A stretch of 64,000 bases of DNA from Colletes latitarsis (taxonomy: Eukaryota > Arthropoda > Insecta > Hymenoptera > Colletidae), in assembly GCF_051014445.1 (NCBI RefSeq), contig NC_135141.1, positions 7,254,001-7,318,000 on the forward strand, written 5' to 3'. The position numbers and the translations under genes are program-made. Within the stretch, counting starts at the first letter, position 1. Each line of letters opens with the position of its first letter. This document shows, in pieces, positions 22,582-33,787 of the stretch. The notes beneath the pieces were generated by a model, which was given only the letters and a program-made list of their open reading frames with translations, was not told the origin of the DNA and did not search any database.

Positions 22582-24958
22582 CAACTCCTTCCGGGTTGTT
22601 TTAATCCGTATATCGGTCTTAACAATTTTGCTACAGATCCTTCTTCTATATTCTTGTACAACGGCGTCAACTTCATGAATATTTCTTCTTCTAATTCTAC
22701 GTATAGGTACGCACATTTATTATCTATATGCCTTGTGTGCCATTGGGAATTCACCGTTATCGCTAACATCATTCTGATCACGGAGAAACTGGCCTCTGGT
22801 GAATACGTTTCGTCGTAGTCTGATTCCTTCTGTCGGGAGAAACCTTGGGCTACAAGCCTCGCCTTGTATCTTTGAATTCGTCCATTCACGTCTTTTTTCA
22901 AATTGAACACCCACTTGCAAGCTATGCATTTCTTTCCTCCTGGAAGTTTGACGACTTTCCAAGTTCTTCTGCTGGACAAACTGTCTAGCTCTTCCTTGAT
23001 TGCGTTTTTCCACTGCATAGCTTGTGGGGATGCTAGGGCTTCTTCAACGTTTCATGGCTCAATTATTTGCAGAAAATTAGCTTTCACGTCACTTTCTACT
23101 GTAGAACTTTCTTTTTCATCATTACTGAGTACTGTTTTTGGCTTACCTTTCCGTCCGCACAGATTTCTTATGATCTTCTTGGACCCTGAGCGCCTGGCTC
23201 GCGCTCCCACTAACCTTTTATTCGACTGTTCTGGTTTTTCTTCTCGTTCAGCCTGGTTCGGGATCTATTCGGATGTGTGTTCGTGCGTGGTGCTCTCTGC
23301 TTCGGATTCGCTACTATCTAACCATCCTCCGTTGTTCCAAGCGTTTACGTCCTTGCTTTGTATCCATTCATATCGAATCTTGTCCTCTGCAAATCTAACG
23401 TGTATGGTGATTATTATATCATTTCATTTCCATACTGCTAGCGGGACTTCGTCGTTTATGGTCGAGTGGCATACTCGATTTCTGATATACGCTGCTGTTA
23501 ATACTGTTTCTGCCCCAAATTTTTGTGGTAGACGCGCAGATTTCAGCATAGGTCTAGTCAGATCTAGTAGTGTTCTGTTGATTCGTTCTGCGACACCATT
23601 CATTTGGGCAGTTTCCACATTTGATCTCTCGTGCTTGATGCCTAGGCTTCTGAAAAATTCGTCTAATTCTTTATTACAGTACTCCAACCCATTGTCGGTA
23701 CGTAATCTCTTGACCCTTTTTCCAGTGTCGCGCTGCACTCGGGCAATGTATTCTTTTATGCATCTCTTAACTTCATCTTTGGATTTTATACATGTAATGT
23801 TAATATATCTAGAAAAATAGTTTGTAAAGGTTATAAAATATCTGTTTCCGCCCATAGAGCTCTCTGGCATGGGTTCACACACATCTGAGTGGATTAACTC
23901 ACAAATATTCTTCGATTGCCTGCCGTTTATCTTTTTACAGGAGGCCTTAGTAGCTTTTCCAATACTGCACGCATCACAAGTGTATTTGCTTGCTTTAGTG
24001 TCTAGACCTATGACGCTCTTATTTCTAATTAGGCGTTTCATCGTATCGCTACTTACGTGACAGAACCGTCGGTGCCAGATCTGGTCGGTTTCCAAGCTAG
24101 TTACATTTAGTTCCGTTGGGGCCATGCCCATGCACACTTCGGTATTCACTACGTATAGATCGTTCCTTCTATGAGCAATGCATATGATCTCTTTCGTTCT
24201 GATGCTCTTAACCTTCGCCATTCCATCCTTTATCAAAAGTTCCTATCCTTTCTGTTCAATTCTGGATACGGACATTAAGTTCCTTCTGATGCTTGGCAGA
24301 TAGTAGACATCCTGCAACTCTACAGTTTTCTTACCATTTCCAATAGTCATTTTTAGTTTTATATTTCCTATTCCCTGGGCTTTCAATGTCGTCCATTCTT
24401 GCTTGCGAGGGATACCTGCGGTATTTACAACTTCGTGATTTATTGATCTAAAACTTATAAACCAGTCCATTCTTCTGCACACGTGGTGCGTGCGGCCGCT
24501 ATCTAGCAGCCAAGAATCTTCTAAACTCATTGCGTTTAGACTTACTAGAAATACATTATCTCTGTCCTTTCCTTCTGGTTTATACTGGGTCCTGGATTTT
24601 TCTCTATACCTACTTTTGTTCATTCTGTCCCGGCAGTTGCTAGCAATGTATTCAGTTCTTTTATAGTTGAAACATGTGGGTGCTTGCCTAAAGCCATCGC
24701 TCGTTGCATTAGTTTCTCCCTTGCCTTGAACTTTTTCTCTTACGTGCAGTGCCTCGTTAAAGGGTTCATTTGCGGGATTCGGTCTAGATATTCTTCTTTC
24801 ATATTCATATTCCATATTGACGTAAATTTGTCGTCAGGTAGGCTGGCTAAGGACATATTGAGGTTCTCGTAGCTATCTGGCAGACCTGCTAACATCACGT
24901 ATGCAACGTCCTCATCCTTTACTTCCGCACCGGCTTCTTCCAAATCTCTAGCGGCAGT
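22582..24958 (-). pseudogene. Copia-type gag-pol relic (Copia-1)
   Basis: The minus strand carries, in order, the end of a Copia gag and a degraded zinc knuckle near 24650 (CFNYKRTEYIASNC). The protease follows with DSGRTHHVC near 24490, then the integrase at 24236-23424 with LIHSDVCEPM, RTDNGLEYC and an MNGVAERINRT Glu block. The start of the reverse transcriptase lies at 23018-22590 with RYKARLVAQGF. The pieces lie in different frames with several stops. LTR L7 cuts the RT soon after GLKQPGR, before the catalytic aspartates, and no Copia LTR is visible at either side. Confidence 0.85.
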
Positions 24959-25053
24959 TCAATTAAAAATTAAATAATTTTAATCTACTATTTATCAATT
25001 TTTTTGTAAAATAAAATATTCGATAACAATACAATTAAATTATACAATAAATT
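24959..25053. repeat. AT-rich tandem repeat, unit A
   Basis: About 95 bases beginning AATTAAAAATTAAATAATTT. Two further units follow LTR L4 at 26797-27015, so the LTR landed inside a short AT-rich tandem array with a period of about 110-115 bases. Confidence 0.7.
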
Positions 25054-26791
25054 TGTTTAAATATTGCATTAATTCGAGGTATTTTAACATAAAATAAAAT
25101 TCGTTAAACAGTGTTGTTTTCGAGGTACGTAACCGGCCAGAGGATTCTCGGTCGCGGCGTTCGTTACGCGACACAATATAAACTAGAAAAACCATAATTT
25201 TCGGGTTTTTTCAGAAAGTCACGCGATCGACCAAGTAACGTATGAGTTCGAACAATCGGTTCAACGTACGAGTACAGAGAAAAGGTACGTTTATACGTTA
25301 GAAAAAGACGGTCAAATGATACGGCGACAGCGCCGCGTGTCGGAGGATTTCCCCTTTCACGCGTACCTTTTGGCAGCTCGTGCTCGTCCGTCACTCTTAA
25401 TCAGGATCCTGCCGTGAGCACATCGGTAAACGATCACGCTCCGCAGAATTCCCAAAATCTCCGAATCGCTTCGAGTTATTCGAGCTATCGTTGAAGAAAC
25501 ATCTTGTGACACATCGGCTGATTCAGTCGCAGATTCGAATAGTTCGAGTTATTCGAACTTTCGTTAAGCGGACAAGCGACGTATAGCCGTAGCTTTACTG
25601 GTTAGATTGCGTAAGCAAATTCGTATCAGTAACCCACGTGGAATTCCGTTTGCCGAATCAGCTAGTTAATCGATTTATTCGTAAGTACGACCCGGTTAAA
25701 AGACTGCGGAAACTCGTTCGTATCACCGTGATTTCCAGTCAGCAGTGAACTTCGGTTCATGTCAGCCTGACATTTTCCACGTATTGCTGCAAACAGCGGT
25801 CATGTGAGAGGCATCGAGATTAAGACTCGATCCCCCCTTGATTTTCGAACGGTCTTGCTCCCACCTATAGAGGCCTTCGTGGTGAATATACCCTGAGTGG
25901 TCTTCCAGTCCGAGCGTGGGACGAGTTATTCCAAGCTCAGCTTCCGGCGACCTGCTAGAGCGCTGTTCACTGACCGCTAGTCCTGTACGGCCACTGTGCG
26001 TAGAACGGAACTGATACAGCGCCATAGTGTGATAGTTCCAACGTACGTCGTCAAATACGCCGTTGAAAGACTGCACCACACTGTGTTCCGTACGCACATA
26101 CGAAGACGGTAAGGGACCGAGGACCGGGTGACGGTTGGAGCCTTACAACCTCCCTCTGTTCACCCTCTCCTGCGTCAATCAAAAGTTGCAGTTGCGAAAG
26201 AAACGAGATTAAATCTCATTATAACAACGGGGCGATTTTAAGTCCGGCCGCCTCTCAATTACCCGAGACTGGAGGAAACTCTCCGCTCTCATAAGGCTGC
26301 GGGGGAAGCTGGATACGAACCCCGATCTCGCAACAATAACAGAGCGATTCCCGATTTAAAGGGAACGCTCACATATACAGTCCACTAGCTTAGCTGCGTA
26401 TCGCGGCGGATGAGATTCCCGCTCCTGAGTGCGACAAGCACAAACCAGGAGCGTGCGGAAAAGAGCAAGACACGCAACGTGACTAACGTTGTCAGGTATT
26501 TAACGCCAAAACTCGTCTCTCTCTTTCTATTCCATAACAGCGCGACGCGAGCCATCAGACCAATCGACGGGACGGTTTTTCTAGACGTCAGCCAGACGTC
26601 TGAGTTTTCCCCCCCAATTTCTTCTATCGCTTGTATTTAAGAGACACATTTAATTAAATAACCGGCTTAGTCGCATAAGGCGATCAAGCGAAAGTAAAAT
26701 TATAATCGTAACGCTTATTTTCCATCTGTTTCTTCCCTCGAGATCCGGACCCCCGTTAGGCGAGGTATTTTCAAACCTCCTCCCCCTAACA
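25054..26791 (+). repeat. Solo BEL-type LTR (L4, 1738 bp)
   Basis: Starts TGTTTAAATATTGC and ends CCCCCTAACA. It is flanked by AAATT (25049-25053) and GAATT (26792-26796), a 5-bp target duplication with one change. No internal retrotransposon sequence lies between LTR start and end, so it is a solo LTR formed by LTR-LTR recombination. L7 and L8 are truncated members of the same subfamily. Confidence 0.85.
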
Positions 26792-26796
26792 GAATT

Positions 26797-27015
26797 AATA
26801 TCTATTCAATTTTCATCGATCAATTAAAAATTAAATAATTTTAATCTACTATTTAATAATTCTTTTACAAATGAAAATATTCTATAACAAATCAGTTAAA
26901 TTATACGGTAAATTAATATCTATTCAATTTTCATCAATCAATTAAAAATTAAATGTTTTTAATCTAGTATTTAACAATTCTTTTGTAATATAAAATATTC
27001 TATAACAATTCAATT
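26797..27015. repeat. AT-rich tandem repeat, units B and C
   Basis: Two units, each about 110 bases and each containing AATTAAAAATTAAAT followed by TTTTAATCTA and AAAATATTCTATAACAA. They match unit A before LTR L4. LTR L5 begins directly after unit C. Confidence 0.75.
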
Positions 27016-28291
27016 TGTTTAAATATCGCGTTAATTGACGGATTTAGGAACCGTTTAGAAAAATATTCAATTTAACGTGAACTATAACTAAGAACCATAA
27101 ATTCCTCGTACGGTATTGTTTTTCGTGTACGCGACATTCCAGAGACTCTCTCATGCGTACATCGGTACACGGAACGATGCAGGTTAGAAAAACCAAACAC
27201 GAGTTTTGCCTGCTCTCAGTCACGTGATCGACCCATAACGTTTACTTGGGATCGATCGTCGAAGATCCATAAACAGAGAGTGTAGCGGAATATTCAAATT
27301 AAGAAGAGATAGACATTGAAGAGCAGGGATAGCGCCGCGAGGTGGAGATTTCTCTTCTCGTGGCTGCGACTGCGGATGTCTGTTCGCTTCTTAACATCGA
27401 CACTCGACAGCTGATCCCCGCAGCGAGCAGATCGACCATCGATTCCGCTCCGCGACGAAACCAGATTCTACGAAAATGGTTCTGAGAACATTCGAACTTA
27501 TCGTTGAAAACGTTCTATTGCTGCTCGCAATTAATTAAATCGGTGAGGCATTTTATCAGCCCCGATTAACGACTGAACAATCTCGCCGAATTGCACGTAA
27601 CGCTTGAACTACGCGGTCGTGTGAGGCGAGTCGAGGAAAATCCGGTTCCCGCTTGTCGAAGTTTCAGTCTAAATTTAAAAGACTGTGGGTTTTCGTCCGA
27701 ATTTCATGTGACGCTTGGGTTATGCGGTCATGAGAGCGGAAACGAGGATTTTTCTCGTTTCCTGTGCGTCGAAACTTCAGTCACAGCCAAGTGTTACGGC
27801 CCAATCATTACTGATGGCTCAACGGAATGCTGCATTTGACGCGGTCGTGCGACAAGTTGAATTATCCGCACGGTTTTGTATAACAACCCTAGGGTGGTCT
27901 CTGGCCGATACCCTACGTGGGCTTGCCGTTTCTCCTGTCTGAGCTAGGAAATTCCGGACTTCCTAGCTTTCAACCTGCTCGAGCAACGCTCCTTGACCGC
28001 CAGTGTGTATGTACCCTGTGCGTGGAGCAACGCATAAGGAGCACCGTGATGTAAGCTCCTTTAAACGTAAGACGCTACGTGCGCCGTTAAGGGCTACACC
28101 ACTCCGCGCCTTGTACGCATACGAGAACGGTGAGAAACTGCGAATTGGGCAGCATTTGGAGCCTTACAACCTCCATCTGATGTCCTTTCCTGCGGCATTC
28201 AACCATCGCGAAAAAGCGGCGAATTGAGAAATTAAATCTCTTCTTCCGCATTGCGATAGAACGATTCTCGATTTATGAGAACGTTCATATA
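27016..28291 (+). repeat. BEL-type LTR, interrupted (L5)
   Basis: Starts TGTTTAAATATCGCG at 27016. It carries the GGAGCCTTACAACCTCC landmark near 28160. It is broken at TTCATATA (28291) by palindrome FB-3, at the point where L4 reads CTCACATATACAGTCC. Its remaining 3' part is not found downstream in the window. Confidence 0.75.
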
Positions 28292-28598
28292 CAGGGTGTC
28301 CCGTAAATGGTGTAAGAACCGGAAATGTGGGGTAGCTGAGACGATTCTGAACAACAATTTCCTTTGCAAAAATGTCGGATGGAGCTTCGTTTTTGAATTA
28401 TTAACGAAAAACACTGACGAATCGCCGCGCGCTCAGGGCCGTCCGAATTAAGAGAGCCACCGTGTCAGGTAGGTAGCAAGATGTACATCGGAGATACGTC
28501 GAGGAACGAATACAAATAATTAAAAATACTACCACTGCAACTGTTACCTCTGTGGATTGGATAAATCAGCCAGCTAAATAGAATTTATTAATTATTTG
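28292..28598. mobile_element. Palindromic element FB-3, left arm only
   Basis: Starts CAGGGTGTCCCGTAAAT after TATA and follows the FB-1 left arm to TTATTAATTATTTG, where LTR L6 begins. The break falls at exactly the pentamer (ATTTG, complement of CAAAT) used by the BEL element in FB-2. Confidence 0.85.
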
Positions 28599-28965
28599 TG
28601 TTTAAATATCGCGTGAGTCCGAGACGTAGAAACTCGGCCGCGATGCCCGTATGTATATTGAATTCGCGTAATTCTAGATGGTTGTGCTGACGTGGAAATT
28701 TTCCATCGTTCAGATTAGTATACCGCGGCTATTTACGTGTTTTTTCAAGCTAGCTTCACTGAAATTCTCGAGTTTTGGAACAAATTCTAGGAATTGTGTT
28801 GTTAGCGCTGATAAAGAGAGAGAAAAGAGATCTATCGGAGAAAGATCGATAGATGAAACGCGGCAGCGCCGCGCCGTGGCCACGCAGCGCGTAGCAGCCC
28901 GGACTCAGCAGCGCGAGGCGTCGCTACCCGGTTCTGCGCTTGCGCGACGGAGCCGGTCGCGGCCG
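28599..28965 (+). repeat. BEL-type LTR L6, left part
   Basis: Starts TGTTTAAATATCGCG and shares CTCGGCCGCGAT with the BEL 5' LTR at 4300. It is interrupted at CGCGGCCG (28958-28965), duplicated at 33780-33787, by a long-inverted-repeat element. Confidence 0.75.
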
Positions 28966-29420
28966 CATAGATGCCAGATTCAGCACCTGGTGCTTTACTC
29001 ACATATGCCAGATCACGCATACGTGAGATCGTGAAATTTCGGAAAGTCGACAAAGGCAAACTGATACATGCCCTCTTTCTCGATTCTCCGAAGCTGACCG
29101 AAGTAATTTCGGTCCTCCTTGTGAGAGTCGAGAGAGAAAGGCTCACATCTGCCTTCTCGCTCTTAACAACTGAAATCCGACCTCCCGTCTACGGCATATG
29201 ATTTGGAATCTCGAGCCGTGTTTCTCGACTGCCCAGGCATTTTTACTTTCCGACCTATGTAGGCGCACATAAGCAAAGTACCCATAATGGAAAAAAAATT
29301 TTGTAAAATTTATTTTACGGAAATACACGTTTTAAGACCCCCTGATCATATTTTAATTATTGAAAAAGAAGAAATTTTTTTTATTATTCCCACGTATGAG
29401 CGTACATATGTATATTAATA

Positions 29421-30444
29421 ATATGATTTGTCAAAATCAAAATTCTTTAAGATTGAAAATTAATAAATTAAAATGAGAGTCCACTCTTTGCCAGTATCGT
29501 GCATTATGTGACATTTTTCAATAAGAAGAGTTCTTCTTTTTATAACATAAACAAAATAGTAGAATTAATAGTTGCGGAAATTAATTAATAATGATTTTCG
29601 TCGATATATTTTGAGTTAACCGTATCAATTTGTTATGACGAACTAAATATTATATGTTTGATTTGGCTTAATTTTGCATAAAAAAATGATTGTATCGATC
29701 CATAGAAATTAATAACGTGCACGATACCGCTCAATGGAAGCCACGGGAAGGTGGTGGTCTCTTCCATCAGGAGGGAAATGTAAAAAACTGTTATTTAATT
29801 ATGCAATGTGTAATATTGAAATGTTTAAACTAACGTAATGAAAAAAGAGCTCGTGAATACATTAATTTTTGATTAATGTACATACGAGCTATAGTCACGA
29901 GATCCTCACCATCAAACCGTTTAAAACCAAAGGAATGAAGAAAGTGATCCCGTTTGCCAGTGTGATACAAAGTATGGGTTGGATTTTAAATTTTAAAAGG
30001 ACATAGTCGAATATTTTTATAGGTACAAAACGTAGCGTTTCATTTTAGAACAGTAACATGAGTTAGCAGGTACTATCATAAAACTGTTTTAGCCAGTTAT
30101 ATCCCTTTTTATCTGAAGTATAAGGTAAAAAGTACGAGGTACAAGTAAATCGAAATCCGAAAATCATTCACATTATATCAATGTAAATGAAGCGACCTTT
30201 CCATCAGAGTTAAATACAAAATTTTGTAATTTCTGTGAAAACAGAATTTTCATTAGATGTACGTGGTGTTTAAAATTGTTATGTTTTGACTGTTTTTACG
30301 AGAAATACCATCTAGATTCATGTACTTCATATATTGAAAATAACACATGATAAATGTGTTACGAGCCAGGGCCGTGCAGCGCGCGTGGCTGGCGAGTGCG
30401 AGAGAGAGTATGGAATATGGTATCAATTTGTTAGTTAGGTACAC
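29421..30444. other. Interior of the long-inverted-repeat element, non-coding
   Basis: AT-rich sequence with no supported gene. About 80 bases at 29943-30025, including CAAAGTATGGGTTGGATTTT, recur at 57380-57455, so this is element interior rather than host sequence. Confidence 0.55.
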
Positions 30445-30825
30445 GGACGAACCCGATGCAAAATCGGGGAGCCGCTAGGATAGTTGATAACGAGGACGAA
30501 CCTGACGCGAAATCAGGGAGCCTCTGGGATGGAGTCACGTACGGACGAACCTGGTACGAAACCAGGGAGCCGTAGGAGGGTGAAACGTCGTGAACGAACC
30601 CGATGCGAAATCGGGGAGTCACTAGGATTGTTGATAACGACGCAGACGAACCCAATGCGAAATCGGGGAGCTGCTAGGTGGTTGGAAGAAACGCAGACGA
30701 ACTCGATGCGGAATCAGGGAGCTGTAGGATGCGGACGAACCTGATGCGTAATCGGGGAGCCGCTGGGATGGTAATAGATTGCGTGGACGAACTCGATGCG
30801 TAATCGAGGAGCCACTAGGTTGTAA
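30445..30825. repeat. Array of eight covarying hairpin units
   Basis: Eight units start with GGACGAAC or a close variant at 30445, 30494, 30543, 30592, 30644, 30695, 30733 and 30785. Each holds a 5-6 bp stem with a loop of about five bases (GCGAA-like) followed by GGGAGCCGCTAGG or a variant. Stem arms change together: CCCGAT/ATCGGG, CCTGGT/ACCAGG and CTCGAT/ATCGAG are all perfectly paired. Unit 2 has the pair CCTGA/TCAGG. Units 5, 6 and 7 contain one mismatch or G-T pairs. Spacings of 49, 49, 49, 52, 51, 38 and 52 rule out a conserved reading frame. Confidence 0.85.
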
Positions 30826-32001
30826 GAGGTTGTATTTGGATTTGGGGATGTGTTAATTCAACTCGTAACTATGAATTATTAAGTATAATATAACCCGAGC
30901 GGTAAGGTTATATTATTATGGAAACGTTTAACTAATAATAATCGCTTTATATAATTATGGGTTAAAGAAGTTGGATAACTCTGATTTGATAATAAAAGTA
31001 GATATATTCTTAAATCAACAAATAAAATACAAGTGTTTCGTGTATCTTATGTCGCGATCAAAGAATGATTATATTTACCTAAAATGACCTTGCACGGTGT
31101 TGACGCACTGGCGATGCGGGGGTATGTCAGTTGGAAATAAAAGCCGCAATAGAATTTATGCCGGTTCACGGATTCTATATGGTTTGATACGAAAGGGTAC
31201 GGTAGCCCGATCTCGCAAGATACAACTGACTATCAAATCGTATACGCGTGACAAGAGACGTGACGTTGACTCTAACGTGACGGTACGATTATGATCCCCC
31301 GAGTAAGAAAATCAAGGGGTTTATATACCCAAAAATCCGTGGGGGAGGATTGAAATGCACGTTAGACATTACCATATTTGGTAATCTCCGAATTGCGTTA
31401 GTCACCGAGCAGCTGTATCTCGTGAGAACTGACTCTACATTCCAAAGGGTAGATAAGTAGCAGGGCGTTTTCCTAATGCACGCAAGTGGTACAGAAAAAT
31501 TGGGGAACGAAACGTTCGGCATACGTAACAAATGTAATTGGTAAATTCAACTTTAAAAAAAAATATTCGAAGATCAGGCAAAAATATAATGTCACATTTA
31601 GTGTACGATTAAAATATTATTAACAAAAAAAGATTTCTTTTACCAGGGTTCGAACCTGCAGAGCAAAAGAAGCTCGAACTTGCAGCCAAATACGTCATCA
31701 TTCACGCCACGCTGGTTGTTGGTAAAGTTGGTTCTATTTTTGAAGATAAGTAGCTGTAATAACTTTAATAATATCTTGCAGTAAAACTTAACCCAAACCC
31801 GGGTGTCATTCCAATTTTTCCTTGTTAGAATCGAGTTTTCAATTTGTTTTAGCGAAAATCCCAGCCGGTTAAGCTGCTTACTGCTGTTTTTAATTACCAA
31901 GCATTTATTTCTCAATTAACCCTTTGCGAGTAAAACCATTTTGCACATTATTCTAAAACATTTGTGGTATTCGTTTTCAATGCGATTTAAGTAAGCATAT
32001 A
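30826..32001. other. Interior of the long-inverted-repeat element, unassigned
   Basis: No gene recognised. It contains a palindromic GGTTCGAACC near 31649-31658, described separately. Confidence 0.5.
31634..31705 (-). repeat. tRNA-like B-box palindrome, possible SINE remnant
   Basis: GGTTCGAACC matches a Pol III B box on either strand. On the minus strand it is followed by a T-rich stretch that could end Pol III transcription. A convincing A box and cloverleaf could not be drawn, so this is at most a tRNA-derived fragment. Confidence 0.25.
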
Positions 32002-33036
32002 CAGGGTGTTCGGCCACCTTTGGTAAAAATTTTAATGGGAGATTCTAGAAGCCAAAATAAGATGAAAATCAAGAATACTAATTTGTTCATGGAGATTTCG
32101 TTAAAAAATTATTAACGTTTTAAGTTTCGTCCGTACTGAATTTTTTTCTCGAATGTGCGTAGGATTTTGGGAATATGTCTATTCACCAAAAATGATTGTA
32201 ATTGACCCCCGCAACCGAAAATAATTTTTTCAGAACGATTTGAAATTTTTTTTTTTCGTCGAAAAATTTAGGCACCCTGTCGATTTTTCTTAAAAATTCG
32301 TTTTTGATTTTTAGTAATTTTATTTGACGTCCTACAAAAAAGTTGTTTAATACTTTTTTGTAGGTACCCTTGAGCTCTGCTTCAGAAAAAAGTTTCATTG
32401 AAATATATTCACTATTGTAGGAGTTATGGCTGTTTGAAAATTGGACCATTTTTATGGGGTTTTTCCCATTTTGCGTGGTCAAGGACCAACTTTTCGAATA
32501 TTTTTGCGATTTGTACATATTCTCCACCAAAATACGCGTAGTTTGCTTTTTTAAACATTAAAATCGTCCAATCCGTTCAGAAATTATGACGTTTTAAAGA
32601 TTCGCATGAAAATTCGGGCAGACATTTCTGGCCAGAAATTAGATTTTCGGTAAGGAATTTTTTTCTCGAAAATGCGTAGGATTTTGGGGTATATGTAATG
32701 ACCAAAAATGATTGCGATCGACAGTTGCAACCGAAAATAATTTTTTTAAAACGATTTGTAAAATTTTTTTTTCTGCCAAAAAGTTTCAACACTTACCCGA
32801 TTTTTTGTCTCGAAAGTGAGTAGGATTTCAGGAATATGTCTATTCACCAAAAATGCTTATAATTGACCCCTGTAACCAAAAATAATTTTTCCAGAACGAT
32901 TTGAAATTTTTGAATTTAATTGTTAATAACTTTTTAACGGAGCCTCCATCAATAAATTGGTATTCTTGATTTTCGTCTTATTTTGGCCTCTAGAATCCCC
33001 CATTAAAATTTTTCCCAGAGGTGGCCAAACACCCTG
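32002..33036. mobile_element. Snapback element FB2-1, nested
   Basis: Begins CAGGGTGTTCGGCCACC after TATA and ends GGTGGCCAAACACCCTG before TA. The terminal inverted repeats are about 115 bases long. The interior repeats a block containing GTAGGATTT, ATATGT, CACCAAAAATG and CCGAAAATAATTTTTT three times (about 32140, 32670 and 32800). No transposase is present. A second, partial copy lies at 43800-44122. Confidence 0.8.
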
Positions 33037-33787
33037 TAATGTATACGATTTCATTAAAGTTTTTCTTTTCTAGAGAAGATAAAGAAAAAGTTTATTTAAG
33101 TTTTTTTACATAAAATTGAATTCTTCCCAAAATTTATATGAAACATTTAAAAGATCTTTTATAAATCACGCCTATGTATCGGAACAACTATGAAACAAGA
33201 GATATAATCATTATTATTCATGGGCTGATTATAGTCAAAGACTAATCGGACTTTGAAATGAGAACATAAAACTTAAATGTAAAGTTCTATTTAAATTCAT
33301 TCAGCCATTTATACTCAATCGTATTAATAATATACATATGTACGCTCATACATAGGTATAATAAAAAAAAATTTCTTTTTTTTCAATAATTAAAATATGA
33401 TCAGGGGGTCTTAAAACGTGTATTTCCGTAAAATAAATTTCACAAAATTTTTTTCCATTATGGGTACTTTGCTTATGTGCGCCTACATAGGTCGGAAAGT
33501 AAAAATGCCTGGGCAGTCGAGAATCACGGCTCGAGATTCCAAATCGTATGCCGTAGACGGGAGGTCGGATTTCAGTTGTTAAGAGCGAGAAGGCAAATGT
33601 GAGCCTTTCTCTCTCGACTCTCACGAGGCGGTCCGAAATTACTTCGGGCAACTTCGGAGAATCGAGAAAGAGGGTATGCGTTATTTTGCCTTTGTCGACT
33701 TTCCGAAACTCCACGAGCTCACGTACGCGTGATCTGGCATAGTGTGAGAAAGCACCGGGTGCTGAATCTGGCATCTCTGCGCGGCCG

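Larger units (their letters stand above)
28966..33779. mobile_element. 4.8-kb long-inverted-repeat element, Merlin-like, non-autonomous
   Basis: The left end CATAGATGCCAGATTCAG and the right end, whose complement reads CAGAGATGCCAGATTCAG, open inverted repeats of about 450 bases (28966-29420 and 33225-33779). An 8-bp duplication, CGCGGCCG, lies outside both ends. Parts of the inverted repeat also occur in the element at 39018-42034 that carries a Merlin transposase, and Merlin elements make 8-9 bp duplications, so Merlin-type mobilisation is the best inference. A hAT origin (CAGAG end, 8-bp target) is the alternative. The interior has no transposase, but holds a hairpin array and a nested snapback element. 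Confidence 0.7.

Noticed and set aside
30484..30744. An 86-codon frame across the hairpin array
   Set aside because: The unit spacing changes frame between repeats, so successive units would encode different peptides.
30445..30825. Hairpin array as a CRISPR array or as tandem hammerhead ribozymes
   Set aside because: The sequence between hairpins is itself related from unit to unit, and the host is an animal. CTGATG followed by CGAAA in one unit recalls hammerhead core pieces, but the bases pair in one short stem and the three-stem layout is absent.
31634..31705. A tRNA gene around GGTTCGAACC
   Set aside because: The B box is palindromic and suggestive, but I could not draw acceptor, D and anticodon stems with standard lengths on either strand.
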